Below are positions 1-5,844 of a stretch of 9,083 nt of DNA, piece by piece (the first letter of the stretch is position 1; every line of letters begins with the position of its first letter). Location: positions 1 to 9,083 of the forward strand of contig CABURG010000061.1 of NCBI GenBank assembly GCA_902493835.1, read 5' to 3'. The notes under the pieces were generated by a model, which saw only the letters and a program-made list of their open reading frames with translations, was not told the DNA's origin and searched no databases. Position numbers and translations under genes: made by a program. This DNA is from an uncultured Collinsella sp. GTDB taxonomy: Bacteria; Actinomycetota; Coriobacteriia; Coriobacteriales; Coriobacteriaceae.

Positions 1-8
1 CCGACGTT

Positions 9-37
9 TTGCTACGCCCCCACTCGCGGGTTAGAAT
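9..37 (+). promoter_or_regulatory. Candidate sigma-70-type promoter of asnS
   Basis: A -35-like TTGCTA (9-14) and a -10-like TAGAAT (32-37) are separated by 17 nt. This places a transcription start near position 44 and gives a leader of about 40 nt before the asnS start codon. The leader is too short for a T-box, so no tRNA-sensing riboswitch is visible. The match is by eye to the housekeeping consensus. Confidence 0.5.
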
Positions 38-83
38 GGTTAACTGTTTGGAAATAATCCGTACAACCGTTATGGGAGGATAC

Positions 84-1487
84 GTGAACCGCACCAAAAT
101 CGCGCAGCTCTATGCCGATGCCGAGTCGCTCGGTGGCCAGACCGTCACCGTTGCCGGCTGGGTCAAGTCCGTCCGCGACATGAAGAACTTTGGCTTCGTT
201 ACGCTCAACGACGGCAGCTGCTTCCGCGACCTGCAGGTCGTCATGAACCGCGAGGCGCTCGACAACTACGACGAGATCGCCCATCAAAACGTCTCGGCCG
301 CCCTCATCTGTACCGGTACCGTCAAGCTGACGCCCGACGCGCCCCAGCCCTTCGAGCTTTCTGCCACCTCCATCGAGGTCGAGGGCGTCAGCGCCCCGGA
401 TTACCCGCTGCAGAAGAAGCGCGCAACCGTCGAGTTCCTGCGCACCCAGCAGCACCTGCGTCCGCGCACCAACCTGTTCCGCGCTGTGTTCCGCATCCGC
501 TCTGTCGCAGCTGCCGCTATCCACCGCTTCTTCCAGGAGCAGGGCTTTGTCTACGTCAACACCCCCATCATCACCACGAGTGACTGCGAGGGCGCCGGCG
601 AGATGTTCCGCGTGACCACGCTCGACCCCAAAAATCCGCCCCTCACCGAGTCCGGTGAGGTCGACTGGAGCCAGGACTTCTTTGGCAAGCATGCGAGCCT
701 CACCGTGTCCGGCCAGCTCAATGCCGAGAACTTTGCCATGGCCTTTGGCGACGTGTACACCTTTGGCCCCACCTTCCGCGCCGAAAACTCCAACACCACG
801 CGCCACGCCGCCGAGTTTTGGATGATCGAGCCCGAGATGGCCTTTGCCGACCTCAACGATTACATGGATAACGCCGAGGCCATGCTCAAGTACGTTCTTA
901 AGGACGTTATGGCCACCTGCCCCGATGAGCTCAACATGCTCAACAAGTTTGTGGACAAGGGCCTGATCGAGCGTCTGAACCACGTGGCAAACTCCGACTT
1001 TGCCCGCGTTACCTACACCGAGGCCGTCGAGATCCTGGAGCAGGCGGTGGCTGCCGGTCACAAGTTCGACTACCCCGTCAGCTGGGGCATCGATCTGCAG
1101 ACCGAGCACGAGCGCTTCCTGACCGAGGAGCACTTTAAGCGCCCGACCTTCGTAACCGACTACCCGGCCGAGATCAAGGCCTTCTACATGCGCATGAACG
1201 AAGACGGCAAGACCGTCGCCGCCGCCGACTGCCTGGTTCCCGGTATCGGCGAGATTATCGGCGGCTCCCAGCGCGAGGAGCGCCTGGATCTGCTCGAGGC
1301 CCGCATCAAGGACCTGGGCATGAATCCCGAGCAGTACAAGTACTACCTTGACCTGCGCCGCTACGGTTCCTGCAAGCACGCCGGCTACGGTCTGGGCTTC
1401 GAGCGCTTGGTCATGTATCTGACCGGCGTGGGCAACATCCGCGACGTCCTGCCGCACCCGCGCACCGTGGGCAACGCCGACTTCTAA
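84..1487 (+). CDS. asnS: Asparaginyl-tRNA synthetase (AsnRS), class IIb
   Basis: This cytosolic enzyme charges tRNA-Asn with asparagine using ATP. The 467-residue product matches the length of the E. coli enzyme (466) and resembles it along its whole length. An N-terminal OB-fold anticodon-binding domain spans about residues 20-115 (VTVAGWVKSVRD near 21-32). The class II catalytic core carries motif 2 (FRAENSNTTRH, 231-241) and motif 3 (GYGLGFERL, 434-442). The C-terminus, reading RDVLPHPRT then GNADF, is typical of AsnRS rather than AspRS. The GTG at 84 is chosen over the upstream TTG at 9 because GGGAGGA lies at 74-80 with a 3-nt gap (SD core slightly further) and because homology begins there; the TTG also lies inside the apparent promoter. 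The gene stands alone between its promoter and a strong terminator. The presence of AsnRS suggests direct Asn-tRNA charging rather than sole reliance on amidation of Asp-tRNA-Asn. Confidence 0.97.
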   Translation: MNRTKIAQLYADAESLGGQTVTVAGWVKSVRDMKNFGFVTLNDGSCFRDLQVVMNREALDNYDEIAHQNVSAALICTGTVKLTPDAPQPFELSATSIEVEGVSAPDYPLQKKRATVEFLRTQQHLRPRTNLFRAVFRIRSVAAAAIHRFFQEQGFVYVNTPIITTSDCEGAGEMFRVTTLDPKNPPLTESGEVDWSQDFFGKHASLTVSGQLNAENFAMAFGDVYTFGPTFRAENSNTTRHAAEFWMIEPEMAFADLNDYMDNAEAMLKYVLKDVMATCPDELNMLNKFVDKGLIERLNHVANSDFARVTYTEAVEILEQAVAAGHKFDYPVSWGIDLQTEHERFLTEEHFKRPTFVTDYPAEIKAFYMRMNEDGKTVAAADCLVPGIGEIIGGSQREERLDLLEARIKDLGMNPEQYKYYLDLRRYGSCKHAGYGLGFERLVMYLTGVGNIRDVLPHPRTVGNADF

Positions 1488-1528
1488 TCGCCATAGCGCC
1501 ACCAAACGCGTTCCAGCGCATCACGCCA

Positions 1529-1561
1529 GCGCCTCTCGGCAAGCCGAGGGGCGCTTTTTTT
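1529..1561 (+). terminator. Intrinsic terminator of asnS
   Basis: The left arm at 1529-1540 (GCGCCTCTCGGC) pairs with the right arm at 1543-1554 (GCCGAGGGGCGC), with one G-T wobble. The innermost pair probably opens to leave a 4-nt CAAG loop. A run of seven T residues (1555-1561) follows directly. This is a textbook Rho-independent terminator 42 nt after the asnS stop. Confidence 0.93.
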
Positions 1562-1737
1562 CAACAGCATCCGTCAAGCTTTTGGCAAGGTTTTGGTCAG
1601 TTAGGCAGGGTTGTTGAAAACTCGACCCGCCGTTTGCCGACGGCTACCGACCGCCCAGAGCGCCCTGCACCCCTGGGAAAGCCCCGCATCCTAGGCTCCA
1701 TACCGTCGCCACCCAAAACGGAGAGGACGTGGGCGCT
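1562..1737. other. Intergenic region upstream of the WYL-type regulator
   Basis: No gene is visible here. It holds one copy (1610-1622) of a 13-nt sequence, GTTGTTGAAAACT, that recurs inside the start of the next gene (1750-1762). A small inverted repeat is present: GCCGT at 1629-1633 with ACGGC at 1640-1644. A TTGAAA at 1614-1619 resembles a -35 box, but no acceptable -10 follows at the right distance, so no promoter is called. The Shine-Dalgarno GGAGAGGA (1720-1727) belongs to the downstream gene. Confidence 0.5.
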
Positions 1738-2526
1738 ATGACCGAAGCCGTTGTTGAAAACTACGAGACCACGACCAGGGGCTCCGCCTCGATGGCAGCC
1801 TATCGCGCCGTACGCATCCTGCAGCTCTTGAGCGAGAACACCGGCGAGGACAAGGCGCTGCTTTCCGATGAGCTGGTCGAGCTCCTCGCCCATCCCGACG
1901 ACCCCGCCCGCATGCCCATCTCGGCGGCACGCCGCAGCATCTATACCTCGATATCCGCACTTCGTCACGCCGGATACGAAATCGACTATAAACGCGGCGT
2001 GGGCTATCGGCTCCTCACCCGCCCGCTTGCTGACGAAGAGATCATACGGCTCCACGGCATGGTCATGCGTAACCGATCGACGCCCATAGCCATTCGAAAG
2101 AGCATGGCGCAGCACCTGGTCGCCATGGCGAGCGCCGATGTTCGCGACTATCTCGATATGCCCGAACCGGCACCGGCCGCCAACGACGCACCCGTCAAGG
2201 CAACGCGTCCGCACGCCAAGCGTATCGACACGTGCGAGCTCATCGAACAGGCCATCGACCATGGAACAACCGTCAGCTTTGATATCTCAAACGTCCTGAC
2301 CCGAGGCGAAACCGAGGTGGTGCGGATGACGGTCCGGCCCTTTGCCATCAGGCAACGCGATGGCGTCTCGTATCTGCTGGGAACGGTCTACGACACCCGA
2401 GGCGCCGACGACACCCTGCGCACCGTTGAGGTCAGCCGCATGAGAAACGTCAGCACGCGTTTGCTCGACGGCAAGAAACTCTTTGCCGCGCTAGACGAAG
2501 AAGACAGCCCCGCGCCCGCAGCGTAA
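1738..2526 (+). CDS. Probable HTH/WYL-domain transcriptional regulator
   Basis: This 262-residue protein looks like a DNA-binding regulator of the WYL class, in which an N-terminal winged helix-turn-helix is followed by a ligand-sensing WYL domain. Residues about 22-93 form the winged helix: RRSIYTSISALRHAGYEI (65-82) matches the recognition-helix region usually written RRTIYRDI..L..AGY.I, and KRGVGYRL (85-92) is the wing. Residues about 162-250 resemble the WYL domain (IEQAI..GTTVSF, then TVRPFAI at 198-204). The hallmark tryptophan is replaced: VSYLLG at 210-215 stands where WYL is expected. A proline/alanine-rich linker lies near 140-158. ATG 1738 is preferred over GTG 1729 because the Shine-Dalgarno GGAGAGGA (1720-1727) is 10 nt from the ATG but only 1 nt from the GTG. 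The target genes are unknown; the transporter operon downstream on the same strand is one possibility. The acidic, alanine-rich C-terminus is unremarkable. Confidence 0.68.
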   Translation: MTEAVVENYETTTRGSASMAAYRAVRILQLLSENTGEDKALLSDELVELLAHPDDPARMPISAARRSIYTSISALRHAGYEIDYKRGVGYRLLTRPLADEEIIRLHGMVMRNRSTPIAIRKSMAQHLVAMASADVRDYLDMPEPAPAANDAPVKATRPHAKRIDTCELIEQAIDHGTTVSFDISNVLTRGETEVVRMTVRPFAIRQRDGVSYLLGTVYDTRGADDTLRTVEVSRMRNVSTRLLDGKKLFAALDEEDSPAPAA

Positions 2527-2594
2527 GCCCCGTTACCGTCCGTCGTTCCTCAGCACCGCCCATCCGGTTCAGTATCAAAAAACCCGCCAGGTTA

Positions 2595-2622
2595 TTGTAA
2601 AAATGGACATCGGCGTTACTAT
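2595..2622 (+). promoter_or_regulatory. Candidate promoter of the ABC importer operon
   Basis: TTGTAA (2595-2600) and TACTAT (2617-2622) are separated by 16 nt, a fair fit to the housekeeping -35 and -10 consensus. The AT-rich block stands out from its GC-rich surroundings. An 8-nt palindrome, ACTATAGT (2618-2625), overlaps the -10. The predicted start near 2629 leaves a leader of about 57 nt, too short for a T-box or a classical trp attenuator. Confidence 0.5.
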
Positions 2623-2627
2623 AGTCC

Positions 2628-2653
2628 CACTTGCACTTTTTCCTAGTGCAGTG
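2628..2653 (+). promoter_or_regulatory. Stem-loop or operator-like inverted repeat in the ABC operon leader
   Basis: CACTTGCAC (2628-2636) faces GTGCAGTG (2646-2653). Eight base pairs form with a single bulged T (2631), around a 9-nt loop. It begins essentially at the predicted transcription start and ends 20 nt before the Shine-Dalgarno. It could be a repressor operator in DNA or a 5' stabilising hairpin in the mRNA. The sequence alone does not separate these options. Confidence 0.4.
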
Positions 2654-2685
2654 TTTCCAGCCATTTTTATACTGGGGGTAATGAT

Positions 2686-3666
2686 ATGAAGGACATCACC
2701 ATCAGCCGCAGGAGCCTTCTTGTCTCCGCTGGCCTGCTCGCGCTCGCTCCGCTCGCCGGATGCGGCGGCAACTCTGGTTCCGGCTCCGCTGCCGCCGGTT
2801 CCGACTACACCATCGGCGTTCTGCAGCTTACCGAGCACTCCGCGCTCGATGCCGCCAACGACGGCTTCGTCAAGGCCATCAAGAAGAGCGGCCTTAAGGT
2901 CAAGATCGACCAGAAGAACGCCCAGAACGACCAGTCCACGTGTAAGTCCATTGCCGACAAGTTCGTAGGCGACGGCGTCGACCTGATCTATGCCATCGCT
3001 ACGCCCGCCGCGCAGGCTGCCGCCGGCGCCACCGCTGATATCCCCATCGTTGGCTGCGCCATCACCGACTACGCCGCTTCCGGCCTGGTCCAGGACAACG
3101 ACAAGCCCGGCACCAACGTCACGGGCGCTTCCGACCTCACCCCGGTCGCCGAGCAGCTCGAGATGATGCAGAAGGTCCTGCCCGACGTTAAGAAGGTCGG
3201 CCTGCTCTACTGCACCGCCGAGTCCAACTCCGACGTCCAGATCAAGGCCGCCAAGAAGGAACTCGACAAGCTGGGCCTCGAGTACACCGACTTCACCGTC
3301 TCGAGCTCTAACGAGATCCAGTCCGTCGTCGAGTCTGCCGTGGCCAAGGTCGACGCGCTGTACTCCCCCACCGACAACACCATCGCCGCGGGTGCCTCGC
3401 AGGTCGGCCAGATCTGCAAGGAGAACAAGCTCCCCTTCGTTACCGGCGAGGAGGGCATGTGCAAGGCCGGCGGTCTGTTCACCCTCTCCATCAACTATGA
3501 GGACCTGGGCTACGCCGCGGGCGAGATGGCCGTCAAGATCCTGAAGGGCGAGGCCAAGCCCGAGGATATGCCGATCAAGCACCTCTCGAGCAAGGACCTG
3601 GTCGTCGTCAAGAACGACGAAATGGCCGAGGCGCTGGGCATCGACCTTTCCGCTCTGGACGCGTAG
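2686..3666 (+). CDS. ABC importer substrate-binding lipoprotein, TrpX-like (ABC_sub_bind family)
   Basis: This is the extracellular, membrane-anchored binding protein that captures substrate for the permease and ATPase encoded downstream. The 326-residue product has a lipoprotein signal: a basic N-region with SRRSLL (7-12), a hydrophobic stretch, and the lipobox LAGC with the modified cysteine at 26. A Gly/Ser/Ala-rich tether follows. The rest is a two-lobed periplasmic-binding-protein fold of the ABC_sub_bind type, starting YTIGVLQLTEHSALDAAN and containing the typical VKKVGLLYC, SSNEI and IYEDLGYAAGEMAVKIL-like segments (here INYEDLGYAAG). Characterised relatives include TrpX of tryptophan importers, and this family is paired with the same permease and ATPase types. 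The protein contains no tryptophan residue. The start is fixed by GGGGGT (2674-2679) 6 nt before ATG 2686. The exact substrate is inferred, and another aromatic or small amino acid cannot be excluded. Confidence 0.88.
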   Translation: MKDITISRRSLLVSAGLLALAPLAGCGGNSGSGSAAAGSDYTIGVLQLTEHSALDAANDGFVKAIKKSGLKVKIDQKNAQNDQSTCKSIADKFVGDGVDLIYAIATPAAQAAAGATADIPIVGCAITDYAASGLVQDNDKPGTNVTGASDLTPVAEQLEMMQKVLPDVKKVGLLYCTAESNSDVQIKAAKKELDKLGLEYTDFTVSSSNEIQSVVESAVAKVDALYSPTDNTIAAGASQVGQICKENKLPFVTGEEGMCKAGGLFTLSINYEDLGYAAGEMAVKILKGEAKPEDMPIKHLSSKDLVVVKNDEMAEALGIDLSALDA

Positions 3667-3737
3667 CGGCATGCGCGGCGATGTGCCTAGGGCCCATACT
3701 CGCGCCGTTGCCGTGCTATTCAATATCTGAGCCACAG

Positions 3738-3766
3738 GGGCGGACGCCAAAGACCGGCGTTCGCCC
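3738..3766 (+). terminator. Intercistronic hairpin between binding protein and permease (partial terminator or mRNA stabiliser)
   Basis: GGGCGGACGCC (3738-3748) pairs with GGCGTTCGCCC (3756-3766). The 11-bp stem has one G-T wobble and a 7-nt loop (AAAGACC). The downstream sequence, TGCTTGTTA, is only moderately T-rich, so termination is probably incomplete. Such hairpins often protect the 3' end of a binding-protein message or lower expression of the membrane components. The whole gap between the genes is 204 nt (3667-3870). Confidence 0.6.
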
Positions 3767-3870
3767 TGCTTGTTACGGATGAGACAAAACATCCGGCCGC
3801 AGCTCTTTTATGCAGCGTTACCGCTATTATGGAAAATCACGTGTCCACCCTATCCTAGGAGGTATGAAGC

Positions 3871-4794
3871 ATGCTCATTGCATTGCAGGGCGCCGTTTCG
3901 CAGGGCGTCCTCTGGGGCATCATGGTGCTCGGCGTGTTTATCACGTTCCGCCTGCTCGACATCCCCGATATGACCTGCGACGGCAGCTTTGCCCTCGGCG
4001 GCTGTGTTTGCGCCGTGCTCATCGTCAACAATAACGTCGACCCGCTGCTCGCCGTGCTGGCCGGCATGTGCGCCGGCGCCATCGCGGGCGCTGTCACGGG
4101 CATCTTGACCACCGTCTTTGAGATTCCCGCGATCCTTGCCGGAATCCTTACGCAGATCAGTCTGTGGTCCATCAACCTGCGCATCATGGGCAAATCCAAC
4201 ACGCCCATCCTTGCCAAGGGCACCATCTTCTCATCCGTCAGCCACATGACGGGCCTGCCGCAGTCCACCGTTGCCATCATCCTGGGCATTGTGCTGGCCG
4301 TGGCCATCGTCGCCATCCTGTACTGGTTCTTCGGCACCGAGATCGGCTCGGCACTGCGTGCCACCGGCAACAACGAGTACATGATCCGCGCCTTGGGCGT
4401 CAACACCAACTCCACCAAGATGATCGCCCTCGTGCTCTCCAACGCCCTTATCGGCCTTTCGGGTGCGCTCATCTGCCAGAGCCAGAAGTACGCTGACATT
4501 GGCATGGGCACCGGCGCCATCGTTATCGGTCTTGCCGCCATTGTTATCGGCGAGGTGCTCGGCCGCCTGCTGCCCGGCGGTCTGACGCAGTTTAGCGTCC
4601 GTCTTGCCTCTGCCGTCTTTGGCTCCGTGGTGTACTTCCTCATTCGCGCCATCGTGCTGCAGCTGGGCATGGACGCCAACGACATGAAGCTGCTCTCCGC
4701 CGTGATCGTTGCCGTGGCCCTGTGCGTGCCCGTGGTTTGGGAGCGCTACAAGCTCCGCAGCTCCTATACGAGGGGAGATGAGGCAGATGCTTAA
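3871..4794 (+). CDS. ABC importer permease, TrpY-like (BPD_transp_2 family)
   Basis: This is the transmembrane subunit that forms the substrate pathway in the cytoplasmic membrane. The 307-residue product is strongly hydrophobic, with roughly eight membrane segments. It belongs to the branched-chain amino acid/ribose permease type often paired with ABC_sub_bind proteins. The loop GTEIGSALRATGNN (near 155-168) followed by MIRALGVNT is the usual cytoplasmic coupling region that contacts the ATPase. TMTCDGSFALGG-like residues (here DMTCDGSFALGG, near 33-44) are also typical of this family. AGGAGGT (3857-3863), 7 nt upstream, supports ATG 3871. A -10-like TATTAT at 3825-3830 lacks a convincing -35, so a separate promoter is possible but weak. 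The 3' end overlaps the ATPase start by 8 nt, which indicates translational coupling. Confidence 0.9.
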   Translation: MLIALQGAVSQGVLWGIMVLGVFITFRLLDIPDMTCDGSFALGGCVCAVLIVNNNVDPLLAVLAGMCAGAIAGAVTGILTTVFEIPAILAGILTQISLWSINLRIMGKSNTPILAKGTIFSSVSHMTGLPQSTVAIILGIVLAVAIVAILYWFFGTEIGSALRATGNNEYMIRALGVNTNSTKMIALVLSNALIGLSGALICQSQKYADIGMGTGAIVIGLAAIVIGEVLGRLLPGGLTQFSVRLASAVFGSVVYFLIRAIVLQLGMDANDMKLLSAVIVAVALCVPVVWERYKLRSSYTRGDEADA

Positions 4795-5581
4795 GCTCTC
4801 GCACGTCAAAAAGACCTTTAACAAGGGCACCGTCACCGAGAAGCGCGCGCTCACCGGCGTCGACCTCACCCTTAACGACGGCGACTTTGTAACCGTGATC
4901 GGCGGCAACGGAGCCGGCAAGTCCACGCTGCTCAACATGATCGCCGGCGTGTATCCGCTCGATTCGGGCGTTATCGAGCTCGACGGCAACGATATCTCGC
5001 GTCTGAGCGAGTCGCAGCGCGCCAAGTACCTGGGCCGAGTGTTCCAGGACCCCATGCGCGGCACCGCAGCCGACATGCAGATCGCCGAGAACCTGGCCCT
5101 CGCCAAGCGCCGTGGCCAGCGTCGCGGTCTTTCGTGGGGCGTCACCAAGGCCGAGAAGGACGAGTACGTTGAGCTGCTCAAGCGCCTGGACCTTGGTCTG
5201 GATACGCGCCTCAACGCCAAGGTCGGCCTGCTCTCGGGTGGCCAGCGCCAGGCACTCACCCTGCTCATGGCCACGCTCACCAAGCCGCGCCTGCTGCTGC
5301 TCGACGAGCACACGGCGGCCCTCGACCCCAAGACGGCCTCTAAGGTGCTCAACCTGACCGAGGAGATCGTTGACGAGAACCAACTGACCACTCTCATGGT
5401 CACGCATAACATGAACGACGCCATCCGTCTGGGCAACCGTCTGATCATGATGCACGAAGGCCACGTAATCTACGACGTGGCAGGCGACGAAAAGAAGTCG
5501 CTCACCGTGGCCGACCTGCTGCAGAAGTTCGAGGAGGTCTCGGGCGGCGAGCTCGCCAACGACCGCATGCTGCTGAGCTAA
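4787..5581 (+). CDS. ABC importer ATP-binding protein, TrpZ-like
   Basis: This cytosolic nucleotide-binding subunit powers the importer by ATP hydrolysis. In the 264-residue product all catalytic elements are intact: Walker A GGNGAGKST (39-47), Q-loop glutamine 87 (FQDP), signature LSGGQRQ (149-155), Walker B LLLLDE (169-174), D-loop AALD (177-180), and the switch histidine 207 (VTHN). The DEHTAALDPKT sequence is characteristic of ATPases paired with ABC_sub_bind importers. Earlier in-frame ATGs at 4709 and 4778 are rejected. AGGGGAG (4771-4777) abuts the ATG at 4778 but lies 9 nt from ATG 4787, and MLKLSHVKKTF is the expected N-terminus. The start lies inside the end of the permease gene. 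An extended basic segment, KRRGQRRGLSWG (107-118), is an insertion often present in this subfamily. Confidence 0.95.
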   Translation: MLKLSHVKKTFNKGTVTEKRALTGVDLTLNDGDFVTVIGGNGAGKSTLLNMIAGVYPLDSGVIELDGNDISRLSESQRAKYLGRVFQDPMRGTAADMQIAENLALAKRRGQRRGLSWGVTKAEKDEYVELLKRLDLGLDTRLNAKVGLLSGGQRQALTLLMATLTKPRLLLLDEHTAALDPKTASKVLNLTEEIVDENQLTTLMVTHNMNDAIRLGNRLIMMHEGHVIYDVAGDEKKSLTVADLLQKFEEVSGGELANDRMLLS

Positions 5582-5589
5582 CGACCTAG

Positions 5590-5631
5590 AAAACCACCAC
5601 AAAGGGGACAGACACCTTTGTGGTGGTTTTT
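5590..5631 (+). terminator. Terminator of the ABC operon; copy 1 of a GGGGACAG hairpin repeat
   Basis: A perfect 16-bp stem pairs 5590-5605 with 5615-5630 around a 9-nt loop (GGACAGACA), and the right arm ends in five T residues. It lies 8 nt after the ATPase stop codon and should work as a strong intrinsic terminator. Nearly the same sequence recurs at 6611-6650, so this is also a dispersed palindromic repeat. Confidence 0.9.
5590..5631 (+). repeat. Palindromic repeat, copy 1 (CCACCACAAAGGGGACAG type)
   Basis: This copy shares an approximately 40-nt palindrome with 6611-6650, in the same orientation. The two differ in the loop (GACAGACA against GACAGGCA), at one stem base (TTTGTGG against TTTCTGG) and in the T tract. 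A GGGGACAGRCACC core of this kind resembles widespread REP-like palindromes known from other bacteria; that resemblance is from memory and untested. Confidence 0.7.
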
Positions 5632-5768
5632 GTTTAGGAATAAGGAGACTGCCATGAAAAGATTCGTCCCCCGCCTTGCGTTAGCCACTGCGTTGATCTG
5701 GAAGCGCCGCCGCTAAGCTACACCGCCGGGCCTTGCAGCCCCGCCGTGCAAACCTTATATCGAGCACA
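5632..5768. other. Gene-poor spacer between two hairpins
   Basis: Apart from the 20-codon ORF, this stretch shows no recognised gene. It is GC-rich after 5700. It contains a short inverted repeat, TTGCA with TGCAA (about 5733-5751). The reverse strand reads TGTAGCTTAGCGGC near 5727-5710, which superficially recalls a tRNA D-arm, but no tRNA can be folded from it. Confidence 0.4.
5654..5716 (+). CDS. Possible 20-codon small ORF or remnant of a secreted-protein gene
   Basis: ATG 5654 is preceded by AAGGAG (5642-5647) at a 6-nt spacing, a better ribosome binding site than several certain genes here have. The peptide begins MKRFVPRLALATALI, which looks like the basic and hydrophobic regions of a Sec signal peptide, and ends WKRRR before TAA. 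In the +1 frame, from about 5697, SGSAAAK-like codons would continue a signal-peptide-like sequence, so a decayed gene is plausible. The ORF sits between two hairpins with no visible promoter. It may be a real microprotein, a leader peptide or debris. Confidence 0.3.
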   Translation: MKRFVPRLALATALIWKRRR

Positions 5769-5804
5769 GAAGCCCGTCTGAATTTGATCGGACGGGCTTC
5801 TTGG
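5769..5804 (+). terminator. Hairpin upstream of mscS, probable weak terminator
   Basis: GAAGCCCGTCTGA (5769-5781) pairs with TCGGACGGGCTTC (5788-5800), 13 bp with one T-G wobble, around the loop ATTTGA. The following TTGG is a poor U tract, although the stem itself ends in TTC. It probably terminates any transcript crossing the small ORF and insulates the channel gene. It lies only 44 nt before the mscS start. Confidence 0.65.
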
Positions 5805-5808
5805 TGGG

Positions 5809-5814
5809 TATCAT
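5809..5814 (+). promoter_or_regulatory. Candidate -10 element of the mscS gene
   Basis: TATCAT lies in a 12-nt block, GGTATCATGGTT (5807-5818), that is repeated with one change upstream of the gene starting at 6707. The best -35-like sequence (TTGATC, 5784-5789) is at a long 19-nt spacing inside the hairpin. The call rests mainly on the repeated context. Confidence 0.3.
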
Positions 5815-5844
5815 GGTTGGACGATCATTAGGAGGTTTCCCCAC

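Noticed and set aside
1..83. T-box or other riboswitch upstream of asnS
   Set aside because: The leader after the predicted promoter is about 40 nt, with no specifier stem, T-box sequence or antiterminator.
12..1505. A 497-codon antisense ORF across asnS
   Set aside because: It mirrors a certain gene in a high-GC region where antisense stops are rare, has low-complexity Gly/Val/Leu/Asp composition, and resembles no family.
2668..2673. TATACT as a -10 box just before the binding-protein start
   Set aside because: Transcription would start about 6 nt before the ATG and exclude the GGGGGT ribosome binding site; the promoter at 2595-2622 fits better.
2575..3792. A 405-codon antisense ORF across the binding-protein gene
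   Set aside because: It runs through the operon promoter and the intercistronic hairpin and has repetitive GDGVV/LLDG-type composition, so it is a codon-bias shadow.
4709..4786. Earlier ATPase starts at 4709 and 4778
   Set aside because: They lack a usefully spaced ribosome binding site and add residues read from the permease's coding sequence that do not resemble an ABC ATPase N-terminus.
4231..5602. Long antisense ORFs over the permease and ATPase genes
   Set aside because: The sense strand holds intact, motif-complete ABC subunits; the antisense products are Arg/Ser- or Leu/Val/Glu-rich with no recognisable domain.
5700..5760. tRNA-like sequence on the reverse strand (TGTAGCTTAGCGGC)
   Set aside because: The D-stem does not pair, and no anticodon stem or T-arm GGTTCGA motif follows at the right distance.
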